Source: Bacteroidales bacterium UBA1733
GTDB lineage: Bacteria; Bacteroidota; Bacteroidia; Bacteroidales; UBA3663
Direction: 5' to 3'
DNA length: 22,243 nucleotides
Assembly: GCA_002315795.1 (NCBI GenBank)
Contig: DCIF01000062.1
Coordinates: 10,373 to 32,615 of the forward strand
The first letter of the stretch is position 1. Each line of letters opens with the position of its first letter. Positions 1 to 7,568 of this stretch are shown in pieces. Position numbers and translations under genes: made by a program. Under the pieces are notes generated by a model. That model did no database searches. It saw only the letters and a program-made list of their open reading frames with translations, and had not been told where the DNA came from.

Positions 1-1167
1 ATAGGTACCGAACTTACACTGAGTGTAAGGAGCAAAGCCATAATTAGCAAGATAAGCATTGTAATCCTCATTGAGATAGGCATTGGTACCATCAGCACCA
101 GAGAACCATCCCTTGCGCACATCGCTGGCAGGAATCTGCTCATAAAGCTTCTTGTTGATCTGATGACCACCAGAATACTGGCCATAACCATAGTTGAATG
201 TACCGCAGTGAGAAATCCAGTTAACGATACCTGAGCTAACTACATCATCAGTCTCAACAATGATGATACCCCACATCCAGTCCTTCTCAGTTGAAGCAGT
301 AAAGGTTGGAAGAGAGACCTCAGCAATTGAAGCAGGAGCAATGCTCTCAGCAGCAGCAGCGTCGATAGCAGCCTGTGCGTCAGCAGCAGCTGCAGACCAG
401 TTCTGCATAACGAGATTGACACGTGCACGGATACCATAAGCTACGGCCAATGAGATATAACGCTTGTCAGAACGCTTATAAGTGCTGGTCTTCAGGAGCT
501 CGATAGCCTTATCAATATCCTTGGTGATCTGAGCATAAACCTCAGTTACAGTAGCACGTGGAGCGCCTTCGAGGGCAGCTTGTGCAGAATTCTCATCGGT
601 AATGATAGGAACACAAGGAGAAGACTCATGACCCTTATAGGTAAACTGATAGAGCTGTGCGAGGTTGAAGTACATATATGCACGAGCACCTAAACCCTGT
701 GCATAATAGAACTGACCCTCAGCATCTTCCGGCTCACTGTTGGTATAACCGGCACAAACGTTGTTTGCGGTGTAGATGATTGAGTAGTGGTCGTTCCAGA
801 CGATCTGAGACTCATGTGAAGTATAGTCACGATCAGCGAAGTCAAGACAATTGCCTGCCCAGTTATAACCGTTATTAGCAGATGACTGATCCTCTGAATT
901 AGCATCAGTAAAGTACATCACTGAGCTATAACCGAAGTCATTGTGACGAGAAACGTTACCAAGCGCAGTATAGTTTGGCATATATACATTCATGCCAGCA
1001 AAGATAGCACGAACACCAGCAGCACCACGCTCAGGCTTTGCAGCAATAATGTCGCTCTTCTGCTCAGTAGTCAAAGTGCTACCCTCAGGAGCAGTGTCAA
1101 GATCCTCACAAGAGACAAATGCAACAGAGGCAATTGCGAGACCTGATAAAATATAATTGACTTTCAT
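1..1167 (-). CDS. SusD/RagB-family outer-membrane lipoprotein, C-terminus cut by window edge
   Basis: Surface lipoprotein that would act as the substrate-binding lid of the SusC channel encoded just upstream. The reading frame runs without a stop from an ATG at 1165-1167 to the left edge, giving 389 residues; the family is usually about 500-650 residues, so the C-terminal part is missing. The N-terminus is a lipoprotein signal starting MKVNYILSG, with lipidation at Cys20 in the context FVSCEDLD. The acidic residues right after the Cys fit the surface-export signal of Bacteroidetes lipoproteins. Internal segments such as AQGLGARAYMYFNLAQLYQF (about residues 155-175) match the helical TPR-like SusD core. 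It follows susC by 34 bp on the same strand, so they form one operon. The ligand cannot be told from this sequence. Confidence 0.93.
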   Translation of the reverse strand, partial: MKVNYILSGLAIASVAFVSCEDLDTAPEGSTLTTEQKSDIIAAKPERGAAGVRAIFAGMNVYMPNYTALGNVSRHNDFGYSSVMYFTDANSEDQSSANNGYNWAGNCLDFADRDYTSHESQIVWNDHYSIIYTANNVCAGYTNSEPEDAEGQFYYAQGLGARAYMYFNLAQLYQFTYKGHESSPCVPIITDENSAQAALEGAPRATVTEVYAQITKDIDKAIELLKTSTYKRSDKRYISLAVAYGIRARVNLVMQNWSAAAADAQAAIDAAAAESIAPASIAEVSLPTFTASTEKDWMWGIIIVETDDVVSSGIVNWISHCGTFNYGYGQYSGGHQINKKLYEQIPASDVRKGWFSGADGTNAYLNEDYNAYLANYGFAPYTQCKFGTY

Positions 1168-1201
1168 TTTTTCTAATTTATTTATTACTATTCAGGTCCG
1201 A

Positions 1202-4200
1202 TTAGAATGCAACGCTAATACCACCTGAGAGAGTGCGGATAGAAGTATAAGTAGAAACACTTGCAGAGGTATAGCTCTGACGTGGGTCAAGACCCTGACG
1301 AGCAGACCAAAGAGCGAGGTTGTCACCAGAGAAGTAAACACGCAACTTCGACAGACCCAGCTTGTTGGTCAACTTGGTTGGCACTGAATAACCAATGGTG
1401 AGGTTATTGAGTGAAAGATAGTCACTGCTGGTCAAGAAACGAGTAGAAGTTGACGATGTGTACTTACCGTTATTGGTAAGAGCATCCAGACGAGGAACGT
1501 CAGTGATCTGACCAGGAGTTGTCCATGCATCACGGATATCAGTGTGCCAGTTCCGGCCAGCGTAGCTATTGTTGCCAGAGTGCATGATACGTTCATAACC
1601 TGAATCATAGATCTCACCACCGAGCTGATAAGAGAACTGAATAGAGAAATCAAAGCCATAAGCCTTGAGGTTCGTACCGAAACCACCGTAGATGGTTGGG
1701 AGGAGGTCCTTGGTAGCAATCTTATTGTCAGTCTTGCTGGCAATGGTGTAGTCATTGGTCTTCTCACGAGCACCAGACTCGGTAGTATAGTACCAGAGAG
1801 CCTCACCGTTGTCAGGATTTACGCCGGCCCACTCAGGGAGGTACATACGGTACATTGACTCACCCTCTTCATAGATACGGGTACCATCGATCAACTTACC
1901 ATTAAGTTCCTCATGGAGAGAGTTGATCTTATTGTTTACGTTGGTCACGTTAAGGTTAACGTCCCAAGTAAGATTCTTCTGGTTAAGGATATTGTAAGCA
2001 AGATCGAGCTCAACACCATAGTTTGACATAGAACCAACGTTCATTGGGATCTGTGTATAACCAAGTGAACCAGCGACTGGCTTATAATAAAGCATATCAG
2101 AAGACTTACGGCTGAAGTACTCAATGCTACCGGTCAGACGATTCTTCAGGAGAGAGAAATCAACACCAGCATTGATCTGGGTCTGTGTCTCCCAAGTAAG
2201 ATCCTTATTACCCTTATAGCTAAGAGTACCGTCAGAGAAGCCAGAAGCATCACCAGTCATAGTGAACTGATCGGTGTAAGCATAGTAGTTACCGATAGCA
2301 TCGTTACCATTCTGGCCGAAAGAAGCCTTCAACTTCAACATATTAACCCACTCTACATCCTCCATGAATGCTTCCTTAGAGACAACCCATGCAGCACTAC
2401 CAGAGTAGAAAGTACCCCAACGGTTATCCTTGTGGAAACGTGAAGAACCATCGCGACGAACAGCTACGTTAGCAATATAACGATCATCATAAGAGTAGTT
2501 TACACGACCGAAGAAACCCTTGGTAACATAAGTATCCTGATAACCGCTCAGGTTATACTGTGAAACTGAGTTGCTTACAAAGTAGCTCTCTGGGTTGTAG
2601 AGGCTTGAGCCACCAGCGTAAAGATACTTATACTTGTACTGATAGCCATCATAACCTGCAGTGAGGTCAATGTTATGCACATCAGCAAAAGTCTTTACAT
2701 AAGTAGCAACATACTGCTGGTCGAAACCATAAGTACGGCTGTGAGTCTGATAAGCGCCACCGCCGACTGCAGCGAACTGACCCATGTAAGCGTTCTGGAG
2801 CTCATTTCGATTAGTATTGTCAATATTTGTACTCCACTGAGCACGGAGAGTAAGACCAGAAACTGGAGTAATCTCAGCAAACCAGCTGCCACTGAAGATA
2901 TCCATGATATACTCGCGCTTATCATAGATCAACTGACCAGCAGGGTTAGAGATTGACATGAACGAACGGTCGCGTGTGCCGTCTGACTTAGTACCATAGT
3001 CATAAGTCTTACGACCCTGATTGTAGATGATATTACCCTCAGCATCACGAACGTAAAGAGGATAGATAGGAGCGATAACGTTAGCTACGAAGAACGCATT
3101 ACCAGACGAGCTTGTTGCAGTCTGATCGCTTGGATAGTAGCTCTTGCTATAAGAGTAAGCGAGGTTGGCACCTACCTTCATCCAGTTGTTAACCTTATAC
3201 TCATCTCTCAAACGGGTGCTGACACGACGGAAACCTGATCCGGATACCAGACCGCCATCATCGAGGTAACCTGCAGAAAGATAGAAGTTGTTACGATCTG
3301 TGCTACCTGAGATAGAGAGGTTATACTCCTGACGGAGGGTTGACTTAAAGGTCTCCTTCTGCCAGTCATCTGGAGTATAGTAACGGTTGTTGGCAGTATC
3401 GGTATAACCGAGCTTAGCGTTAGGATTGAGTTTGCCATTGATACCGATCTGATACTCACCTTCTGGAACGGTATAAATCTGATAGCCAGAACCACCATTG
3501 CTGTTGGTTACGAGCATCTGGTTAGCCCACTGCCAAGCCTTGGCATCATCATAGCCGAGCTGGAGCTTAGCACCATTTCTGATAGCAGCATACTCAGTCT
3601 CAAGATACTCCTGAGAATTGGTCAGGACATCGTAGTTCTTGATCTGGCGAGAGTTACCACCCCAACGAGCATCAAGATTAACGACAGCCTTGCCAGACTT
3701 ACCCTTCTTGGTAGTAATCATAATGATACCGTTAGCACCACGTGCACCATAAAGAGCAGTAGAAGCAGCATCCTTGAGCACGGTAAGAGTCTCAATATCG
3801 CTGTTATTGATTGAAGAAAGATCTCCATCGAAAGGTACACCATCGACAACATAAAGAGGATCGGTACCAGCGTTGATAGAGCCGACACCACGGATACGCA
3901 CCTTGGCAGAAGTACCTGGCTGACCGTTTGAGCTCTGTACCTGTACACCAGCTACAGCACCAGCCAAAGCGTTTGAAACATCAGAAACCTGACGAAGCTC
4001 GAGCTTATCTGCCTTAACTACGCCAGCAGAACCGGTAAACGAACCCTTGGTAGAAGTACCGTATGCGGTAACCACTACTTCATCGAGGAGCTCATCATCA
4101 GAGGTCAGCACGATGTTCATCTTAGCAGAGATGTTAACCTCAGCAGACGTCATACCTACGTATGAAGCTCTAACTTTCTTTGCTGAAGCAGGAACATTGG

Positions 4201-4387
4201 CGATGGTGAACTTACCATCGATGTCTGTCACTGTTCCTAAACCTGTACCAGGGATGATGACAGAAGCGCCAATCACTGGCTCTCCATCTTCACCAGAGAT
4301 GACCGTACCGGTAATTGTGCGGTTCTGGGCCATCAACATTGTCACGCTCATAACGAGCAGAACAATGAAAGATAAAAGTTTTTTCAT
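1202..4387 (-). CDS. SusC/RagA-family TonB-dependent outer-membrane transporter
   Basis: A 22-strand-type outer-membrane importer powered by TonB, paired with the SusD downstream. It is 1061 residues, normal for the family. In order: signal peptide at residues 1-20 (MKKLLSFIVLLVMSVTMLMA) cut before Gln21; a carboxypeptidase-regulatory-like beta domain at about 22-95 (TITGTVISGEDGEPVIGASV, then DIDGKF); the TonB-box-like stretch DELLDEVVVTAYGT at about 98-111; a plug domain at about 118-229 with LYVVDGVPFDG and LKDAASTALYGARGANG; then the beta barrel, ending in SGGISVAF with the usual terminal Phe. Transcription would start from the leftward promoter at 4499-4529, leaving a leader of about 100 nt. 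The transported compound is unknown; peptides or glycans are both possible. Confidence 0.96.
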   Translation of the reverse strand: MKKLLSFIVLLVMSVTMLMAQNRTITGTVISGEDGEPVIGASVIIPGTGLGTVTDIDGKFTIANVPASAKKVRASYVGMTSAEVNISAKMNIVLTSDDELLDEVVVTAYGTSTKGSFTGSAGVVKADKLELRQVSDVSNALAGAVAGVQVQSSNGQPGTSAKVRIRGVGSINAGTDPLYVVDGVPFDGDLSSINNSDIETLTVLKDAASTALYGARGANGIIMITTKKGKSGKAVVNLDARWGGNSRQIKNYDVLTNSQEYLETEYAAIRNGAKLQLGYDDAKAWQWANQMLVTNSNGGSGYQIYTVPEGEYQIGINGKLNPNAKLGYTDTANNRYYTPDDWQKETFKSTLRQEYNLSISGSTDRNNFYLSAGYLDDGGLVSGSGFRRVSTRLRDEYKVNNWMKVGANLAYSYSKSYYPSDQTATSSSGNAFFVANVIAPIYPLYVRDAEGNIIYNQGRKTYDYGTKSDGTRDRSFMSISNPAGQLIYDKREYIMDIFSGSWFAEITPVSGLTLRAQWSTNIDNTNRNELQNAYMGQFAAVGGGAYQTHSRTYGFDQQYVATYVKTFADVHNIDLTAGYDGYQYKYKYLYAGGSSLYNPESYFVSNSVSQYNLSGYQDTYVTKGFFGRVNYSYDDRYIANVAVRRDGSSRFHKDNRWGTFYSGSAAWVVSKEAFMEDVEWVNMLKLKASFGQNGNDAIGNYYAYTDQFTMTGDASGFSDGTLSYKGNKDLTWETQTQINAGVDFSLLKNRLTGSIEYFSRKSSDMLYYKPVAGSLGYTQIPMNVGSMSNYGVELDLAYNILNQKNLTWDVNLNVTNVNNKINSLHEELNGKLIDGTRIYEEGESMYRMYLPEWAGVNPDNGEALWYYTTESGAREKTNDYTIASKTDNKIATKDLLPTIYGGFGTNLKAYGFDFSIQFSYQLGGEIYDSGYERIMHSGNNSYAGRNWHTDIRDAWTTPGQITDVPRLDALTNNGKYTSSTSTRFLTSSDYLSLNNLTIGYSVPTKLTNKLGLSKLRVYFSGDNLALWSARQGLDPRQSYTSASVSTYTSIRTLSGGISVAF

Positions 4388-4498
4388 AAATAAATAAAAT
4401 TGATATAATAAACTATTGTTTCAATCTTCTAAATCCATGTGCGACTGGCTGGTGTGTTACTTATTACCTATTTGATTTACCAGACACTATTTTAGGCG

Positions 4499-4529
4499 CA
4501 AAGATATATTTTTTTTTAATCATTGCAAA
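4499..4529 (-). promoter_or_regulatory. Bacteroidetes-type promoter for the leftward susC-susD operon
   Basis: Read on the minus strand, TTTG (4526-4529) is followed after 19 bases by TATCTTTG (4499-4506) and then CGCC. This fits the Bacteroidetes primary-sigma consensus TTTG-N19-21-TAnnTTTG. The predicted start of transcription is near 4491, so the susC leader is about 100 nt. Confidence 0.8.
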
Positions 4530-4662
4530 TTTTTAGTTACTAAAAGTTAAAAAATAACGAATTTTTGTAATAAAAAAATACAAAATGCACTTTTCATTGA
4601 ACAAAACTACCAATTAAAAGCAATTAACACAACTTAACGCTGCAATAATCAAAAAAAATGTG

Positions 4663-4670
4663 TATCTTTG
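4663..4670 (+). promoter_or_regulatory. -7 promoter element for the C10 protease gene
   Basis: TATCTTTGCC matches the TAnnTTTG -7 box. No exact TTTG lies 19-21 bases upstream, so the -33 half is weak. Transcription would begin near 4677. This argues against the in-frame ATG at 4660, which lies upstream of the box, and supports the ATG at 4720. Confidence 0.6.
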
Positions 4671-4719
4671 CCAACGCATGATGCAAAAACGTTCAAACGA
4701 TGTAAAAAAAAGCAACAAT

Positions 4720-7140
4720 ATGAGTATAAAAAAGCACATCTTCTTTCTGCTGACCGCAGTCATGATTCAGACCACAATAGCGGCTCCACGCTCTTATTCT
4801 GAGGCAAAGAAAGTGGCCAGAAGAGTGATGACCGACCTGACGGGCCATGCTCTCGGCGAACCAGCGATACAGACGCGCAGCGCTGAAACCGAGGAAGCCG
4901 ACCGTCCTTATTATATATTTAATAATGAGAATGAGAGCGGATTCGTCATCATCTCCGGATCGGATCTGATGAGAGAAGTCATCGGATACTCAGCCAACAG
5001 TTCCTTCAGTGAGACGGATACTGAGAAACTGCCAGAGAACCTGCGCAACTGGCTGGCATGGATCAGCTATGCAACCAGCTATCTGGAAGAACATCCGGAA
5101 GCCGCGCTGACTGCTGCTGACCGCAGAAGCGTGGCATCGCCTGTAGCTCCGTTAATGCAATCGAAGTGGGATCAGGGCAATCCCTATAACACTTATTGTC
5201 CGCTGATCAAAGACCGAGGCACGCAACGCTACCAGACAGGCTGTGTGGCCACAGCTATTGGACAGATTGTGCGTTATCATCTCAACAAGAACCAGAAAGT
5301 GCTCAAAGGCATCGGACAGCATGAATACAAGCGGGACAGAACTACTTATTCTGTAGATTTCTCTGCAAACACCTACGACTACAAGCTAATGCCTCTGTCT
5401 CTGACCTCTTCTTCTACGGCCTCAGAGATCAATGAAGTCAGTAAATTGCTCTATCACATTGGTGTCGGTGTGAATATGAACTATGCCGAAGATGGAAGTG
5501 GAGCATTTAATTTCGATGGAGAAAGCCTGTTAAAAGAACATTTCGGATTCAACTCAAATATCAGCTATATAAAAAGAGCGTATTATAGCTATGAGGAATG
5601 GAACGACCTCCTGTTGAATGAAATTCAGAATGGCCGTCCAGTATTATATGGTGGAAATTCGGAAGCAGGAGGTCATTCTTTTGTGCTCGAAGGTGTTGAC
5701 CAGGATGGACTATTCTATATCAACTGGGGATGGGGAGGCCTGGATGATGGCTATTTCGACATCAACCTTCTGAATCCACAGTCCTTATTTACAGGCCAGT
5801 ATGCTTCGGCCGACGGATTTGCCTATTATCAGGATGCCATCATCAACATCTGTATGGAAGAAGGCGCAGGCACTAAGCTATCGCCACTAATCATAGACAA
5901 GACATTGACTGCAGAGATCAAAGGAGACTCTTTGCATTTCGATGAGATCATTTTTTTTAATCTTAGCACTCAAGCCGCCACTGGCGAAATAGAATTATTA
6001 CTTAAGAAAGAGACGGAAACTATCAGCCAAACCAAGCTCGAAGATGTTTCCAATTTGGCTGGACATGATAGTCAAAGTGGAGAAGGTGGTTGTTTCATTA
6101 GTAGCTTCAGCTATTATATTCCTAAAGATCTGGCCGATGGTGTCTACCAGCTTTGGTTCTATTTCAAAGAAGACGGCAAGGAGGCCAGCAAAATCAGAGC
6201 GTACTATCCAGATGTGGCATACGTAACCCTGAAGGTGGCGAATGGCAAGTGCTACGCCTCGGTCGGCAACCGTGCGGCCAAACTGGTAGCCTCAGCATGG
6301 AACACCGACACCGAAGACATCAAGACAGGAGCTTCAACCCTCTCAGTAACAGTCAGAAACGACGGCTTAGACACCTATATTGGAAGATTCAAGCTGACAC
6401 TGAAGAAAAGCGGTGACCACCAATCGACGACCCTACTGGCAGAAGACATGTCGGTTATCTTGCCAGGTGAGACCAGCACCATCACTTTCAATTGCAACCT
6501 TTCTTCTGCTGGCACCTATACTGCCAAACTAACGGCCAGAGGCATCGACGCAGGAGAGGGTTCGGAAGACGAAACGGAAGGCGAAGCTACCTCTACCTTC
6601 GAAGTGAAAGCTTCGCCATCGATGGGAGCTAACTTCACGATGGTGAAGAGCTTAGAGATCCTGACAGGGAACGAGGCAGCGCCTGGCGGCAAGATTAAAG
6701 TGCGCTATGTGCTGTCAAACAGTGGTGAACCCTACGAGGGAGAATTCGGTCTTCGGTTCTTTGCTTCACGAAACACGAAAACCATCGAAGGCGAATGCTT
6801 TTCAGCAGTTTCATTCAGCAAGACCGACAGAGATTCAGTTGAGGTAGAGCTGACTATGCCAGAACTCATCGAGAATGCTACTTATTACGTACGTGGAGCT
6901 TTCCTCAGAGGCTCAACCTATGAGTATTTCTCTACGGCTAATGGAGTGAAAAACAATACAGAAGTGAAGATGGTCACAACAGGCATCCTGGAGGTAGAGA
7001 CAGACCGCAAAACAGCAACAGATTATGCGAAAGCCTCTATCTATAACATCCTGGGCAAGCGTGTCTTCCCTTCGGCCGACGGGAAGCTTGCTCCTGGCGT
7101 CTATATTATAGACGGGAAAAAGACAATCATCCATTACTGA
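4720..7140 (+). CDS. Secreted C10-family cysteine protease (streptopain/interpain-like) with T9SS-type tail
   Basis: Extracellular cysteine endopeptidase of the SpeB/interpain type. The ATG at 4720 (MSIKKHIFFLL...) is chosen because it begins a signal peptide and lies below the promoter; the longer in-frame start at 4660 precedes the -7 box. The product is 806 residues. In order: signal peptide about 1-21; Spi-type inhibitory propeptide about 22-135; catalytic domain about 141-390 with nucleophile Cys175 in QTGCVATAIGQ, His319 in GGHSFVLEGVDQDG, and Asn335-Trp336 in INWGWGG. The His-to-Trp spacing of 17 equals that of streptopain. Next come about 350 residues of Ig/CARDB-like beta modules with no recognised catalytic motif. 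The C-terminus (IYNILGKRV...LAPGVYIIDGKK) resembles a type A T9SS sorting domain. The gene stands alone, with a hairpin after the stop. Family call is firm; host targets are not visible. Confidence 0.93.
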   Translation: MSIKKHIFFLLTAVMIQTTIAAPRSYSEAKKVARRVMTDLTGHALGEPAIQTRSAETEEADRPYYIFNNENESGFVIISGSDLMREVIGYSANSSFSETDTEKLPENLRNWLAWISYATSYLEEHPEAALTAADRRSVASPVAPLMQSKWDQGNPYNTYCPLIKDRGTQRYQTGCVATAIGQIVRYHLNKNQKVLKGIGQHEYKRDRTTYSVDFSANTYDYKLMPLSLTSSSTASEINEVSKLLYHIGVGVNMNYAEDGSGAFNFDGESLLKEHFGFNSNISYIKRAYYSYEEWNDLLLNEIQNGRPVLYGGNSEAGGHSFVLEGVDQDGLFYINWGWGGLDDGYFDINLLNPQSLFTGQYASADGFAYYQDAIINICMEEGAGTKLSPLIIDKTLTAEIKGDSLHFDEIIFFNLSTQAATGEIELLLKKETETISQTKLEDVSNLAGHDSQSGEGGCFISSFSYYIPKDLADGVYQLWFYFKEDGKEASKIRAYYPDVAYVTLKVANGKCYASVGNRAAKLVASAWNTDTEDIKTGASTLSVTVRNDGLDTYIGRFKLTLKKSGDHQSTTLLAEDMSVILPGETSTITFNCNLSSAGTYTAKLTARGIDAGEGSEDETEGEATSTFEVKASPSMGANFTMVKSLEILTGNEAAPGGKIKVRYVLSNSGEPYEGEFGLRFFASRNTKTIEGECFSAVSFSKTDRDSVEVELTMPELIENATYYVRGAFLRGSTYEYFSTANGVKNNTEVKMVTTGILEVETDRKTATDYAKASIYNILGKRVFPSADGKLAPGVYIIDGKKTIIHY

Positions 7141-7145
7141 CCTCC

Positions 7146-7177
7146 GAAACCGGATTTTGTAATCGAAATCCGGTTTC
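7146..7177 (+). terminator. Hairpin terminator candidate after the C10 protease gene
   Basis: GAAACCGGATTT (7146-7157) pairs perfectly with AAATCCGGTTTC (7166-7177) around an 8-nt loop, beginning 5 bp after the stop codon. The 12-bp stem is strong, but the following bases (ATGCGTTTAAAA) lack a long T run. Termination may therefore be partial, or the hairpin may protect the 3' end. Confidence 0.65.
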
Positions 7178-7190
7178 ATGCGTTTAAAAT

Positions 7191-7216
7191 ATCAACACAT
7201 CCGCGGATGTGTTGAT
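7191..7216. repeat. 26-bp perfect palindrome
   Basis: The half-site ATCAACACATCCG (7191-7203) is followed directly by its exact reverse complement (7204-7216), with centre CCGCGG and no spacer. It lies 13 bp after the preceding hairpin and about 210 bp upstream of the susC promoter. It could be a dimeric-protein binding site, an extragenic palindrome, or a second stem in the protease mRNA tail. Confidence 0.8.
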
Positions 7217-7217
7217 G

Positions 7218-7231
7218 TCGGAGATCTCCGA
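7218..7231. repeat. 14-bp perfect palindrome
   Basis: TCGGAGATCTCCGA is fully self-complementary and begins 1 bp after the 26-bp palindrome. The two half-sites are unrelated in sequence. No role can be assigned. Confidence 0.7.
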
Positions 7232-7429
7232 AAGGACTTTTCGCTGGTGCGTCGTCTGTTTATTTTCATCATCACATTTTCCGACTTTTAAGCCATCTTT
7301 ATTGCAATAGCCATTACAAAAACGTGAAATATAAACCTTGTTAATTGTGTCTAAAAAAACGGAAATAATAATAATAATCATACATAATTTCAGGATTATT
7401 CGTAAATATTCATCTTTTTTGACGAAAAA

Positions 7430-7461
7430 TTTGGGAAAATTAAACTTTTTTTGTAATTTTG
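7430..7461 (+). promoter_or_regulatory. Bacteroidetes-type promoter for the rightward susC-susD-peptidase operon
   Basis: TTTG (7430-7433), a 20-base spacer, then TAATTTTG (7454-7461) and CGCCC. This is a full match to TTTG-N19-21-TAnnTTTG. Transcription is predicted to start near 7468, giving a susC leader of about 100 nt, close to the leader length of the divergent susC. Confidence 0.8.
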
Positions 7462-7568
7462 CGCCCAGAAAATCTATAATAAGATTGCGTTATTATTCTA
7501 AGTAAGGTTTATTATTCCGCTAGTAATATATATAGATATTGTGTTATTTTATTTCATTTAATTAATTT

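Larger units (their letters stand above)
4388..4719. other. Divergent intergenic region between susC (left) and the C10 protease (right)
   Basis: This 332-bp AT-rich gap holds back-to-back promoters: a full-consensus leftward one at 4499-4529 for susC, and a rightward -7 box at 4663-4670 for the protease. I see no operator-like inverted repeat or RNA gene in it. The stretch between the two promoters is dominated by A and T runs. Confidence 0.7.
7141..7568. other. Intergenic region with stacked palindromes and the susC promoter
   Basis: This 428-bp gap contains, left to right, a hairpin after the protease stop (7146-7177), a 26-bp perfect palindrome (7191-7216), a 14-bp palindrome (7218-7231), about 200 bp with no feature I recognise, a consensus promoter (7430-7461), and a susC leader of about 100 nt. 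A 65-codon frame on the minus strand at 7184-7381 has no signal or family resemblance and is not called. Confidence 0.7.

Noticed and set aside
240..437. Leu-rich minus-strand frame within the partial susD gene
   Set aside because: It is a frame-shifted reading of Ala/Gln-rich SusD codons; the SusD frame is open throughout and carries family motifs.
5951..5958. Run of eight T's within the C10 protease gene as a possible phase-variation tract
   Set aside because: It lies in the middle of the gene, is short for slippage control, and the frame is intact on both sides; a single sequence cannot show variation.
7146..7231. Stacked inverted repeats as the end of a mobile element or a CRISPR fragment
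   Set aside because: The repeats are palindromes of different sequence, with no matching distant copy, transposase, target duplication or regular spacers in the window.
7184..7381. 65-codon minus-strand frame over the palindromes
   Set aside because: Starts in an ATT/ATA-rich stretch, shows no family resemblance or promoter, and its end coincides with palindromic DNA; more likely chance.
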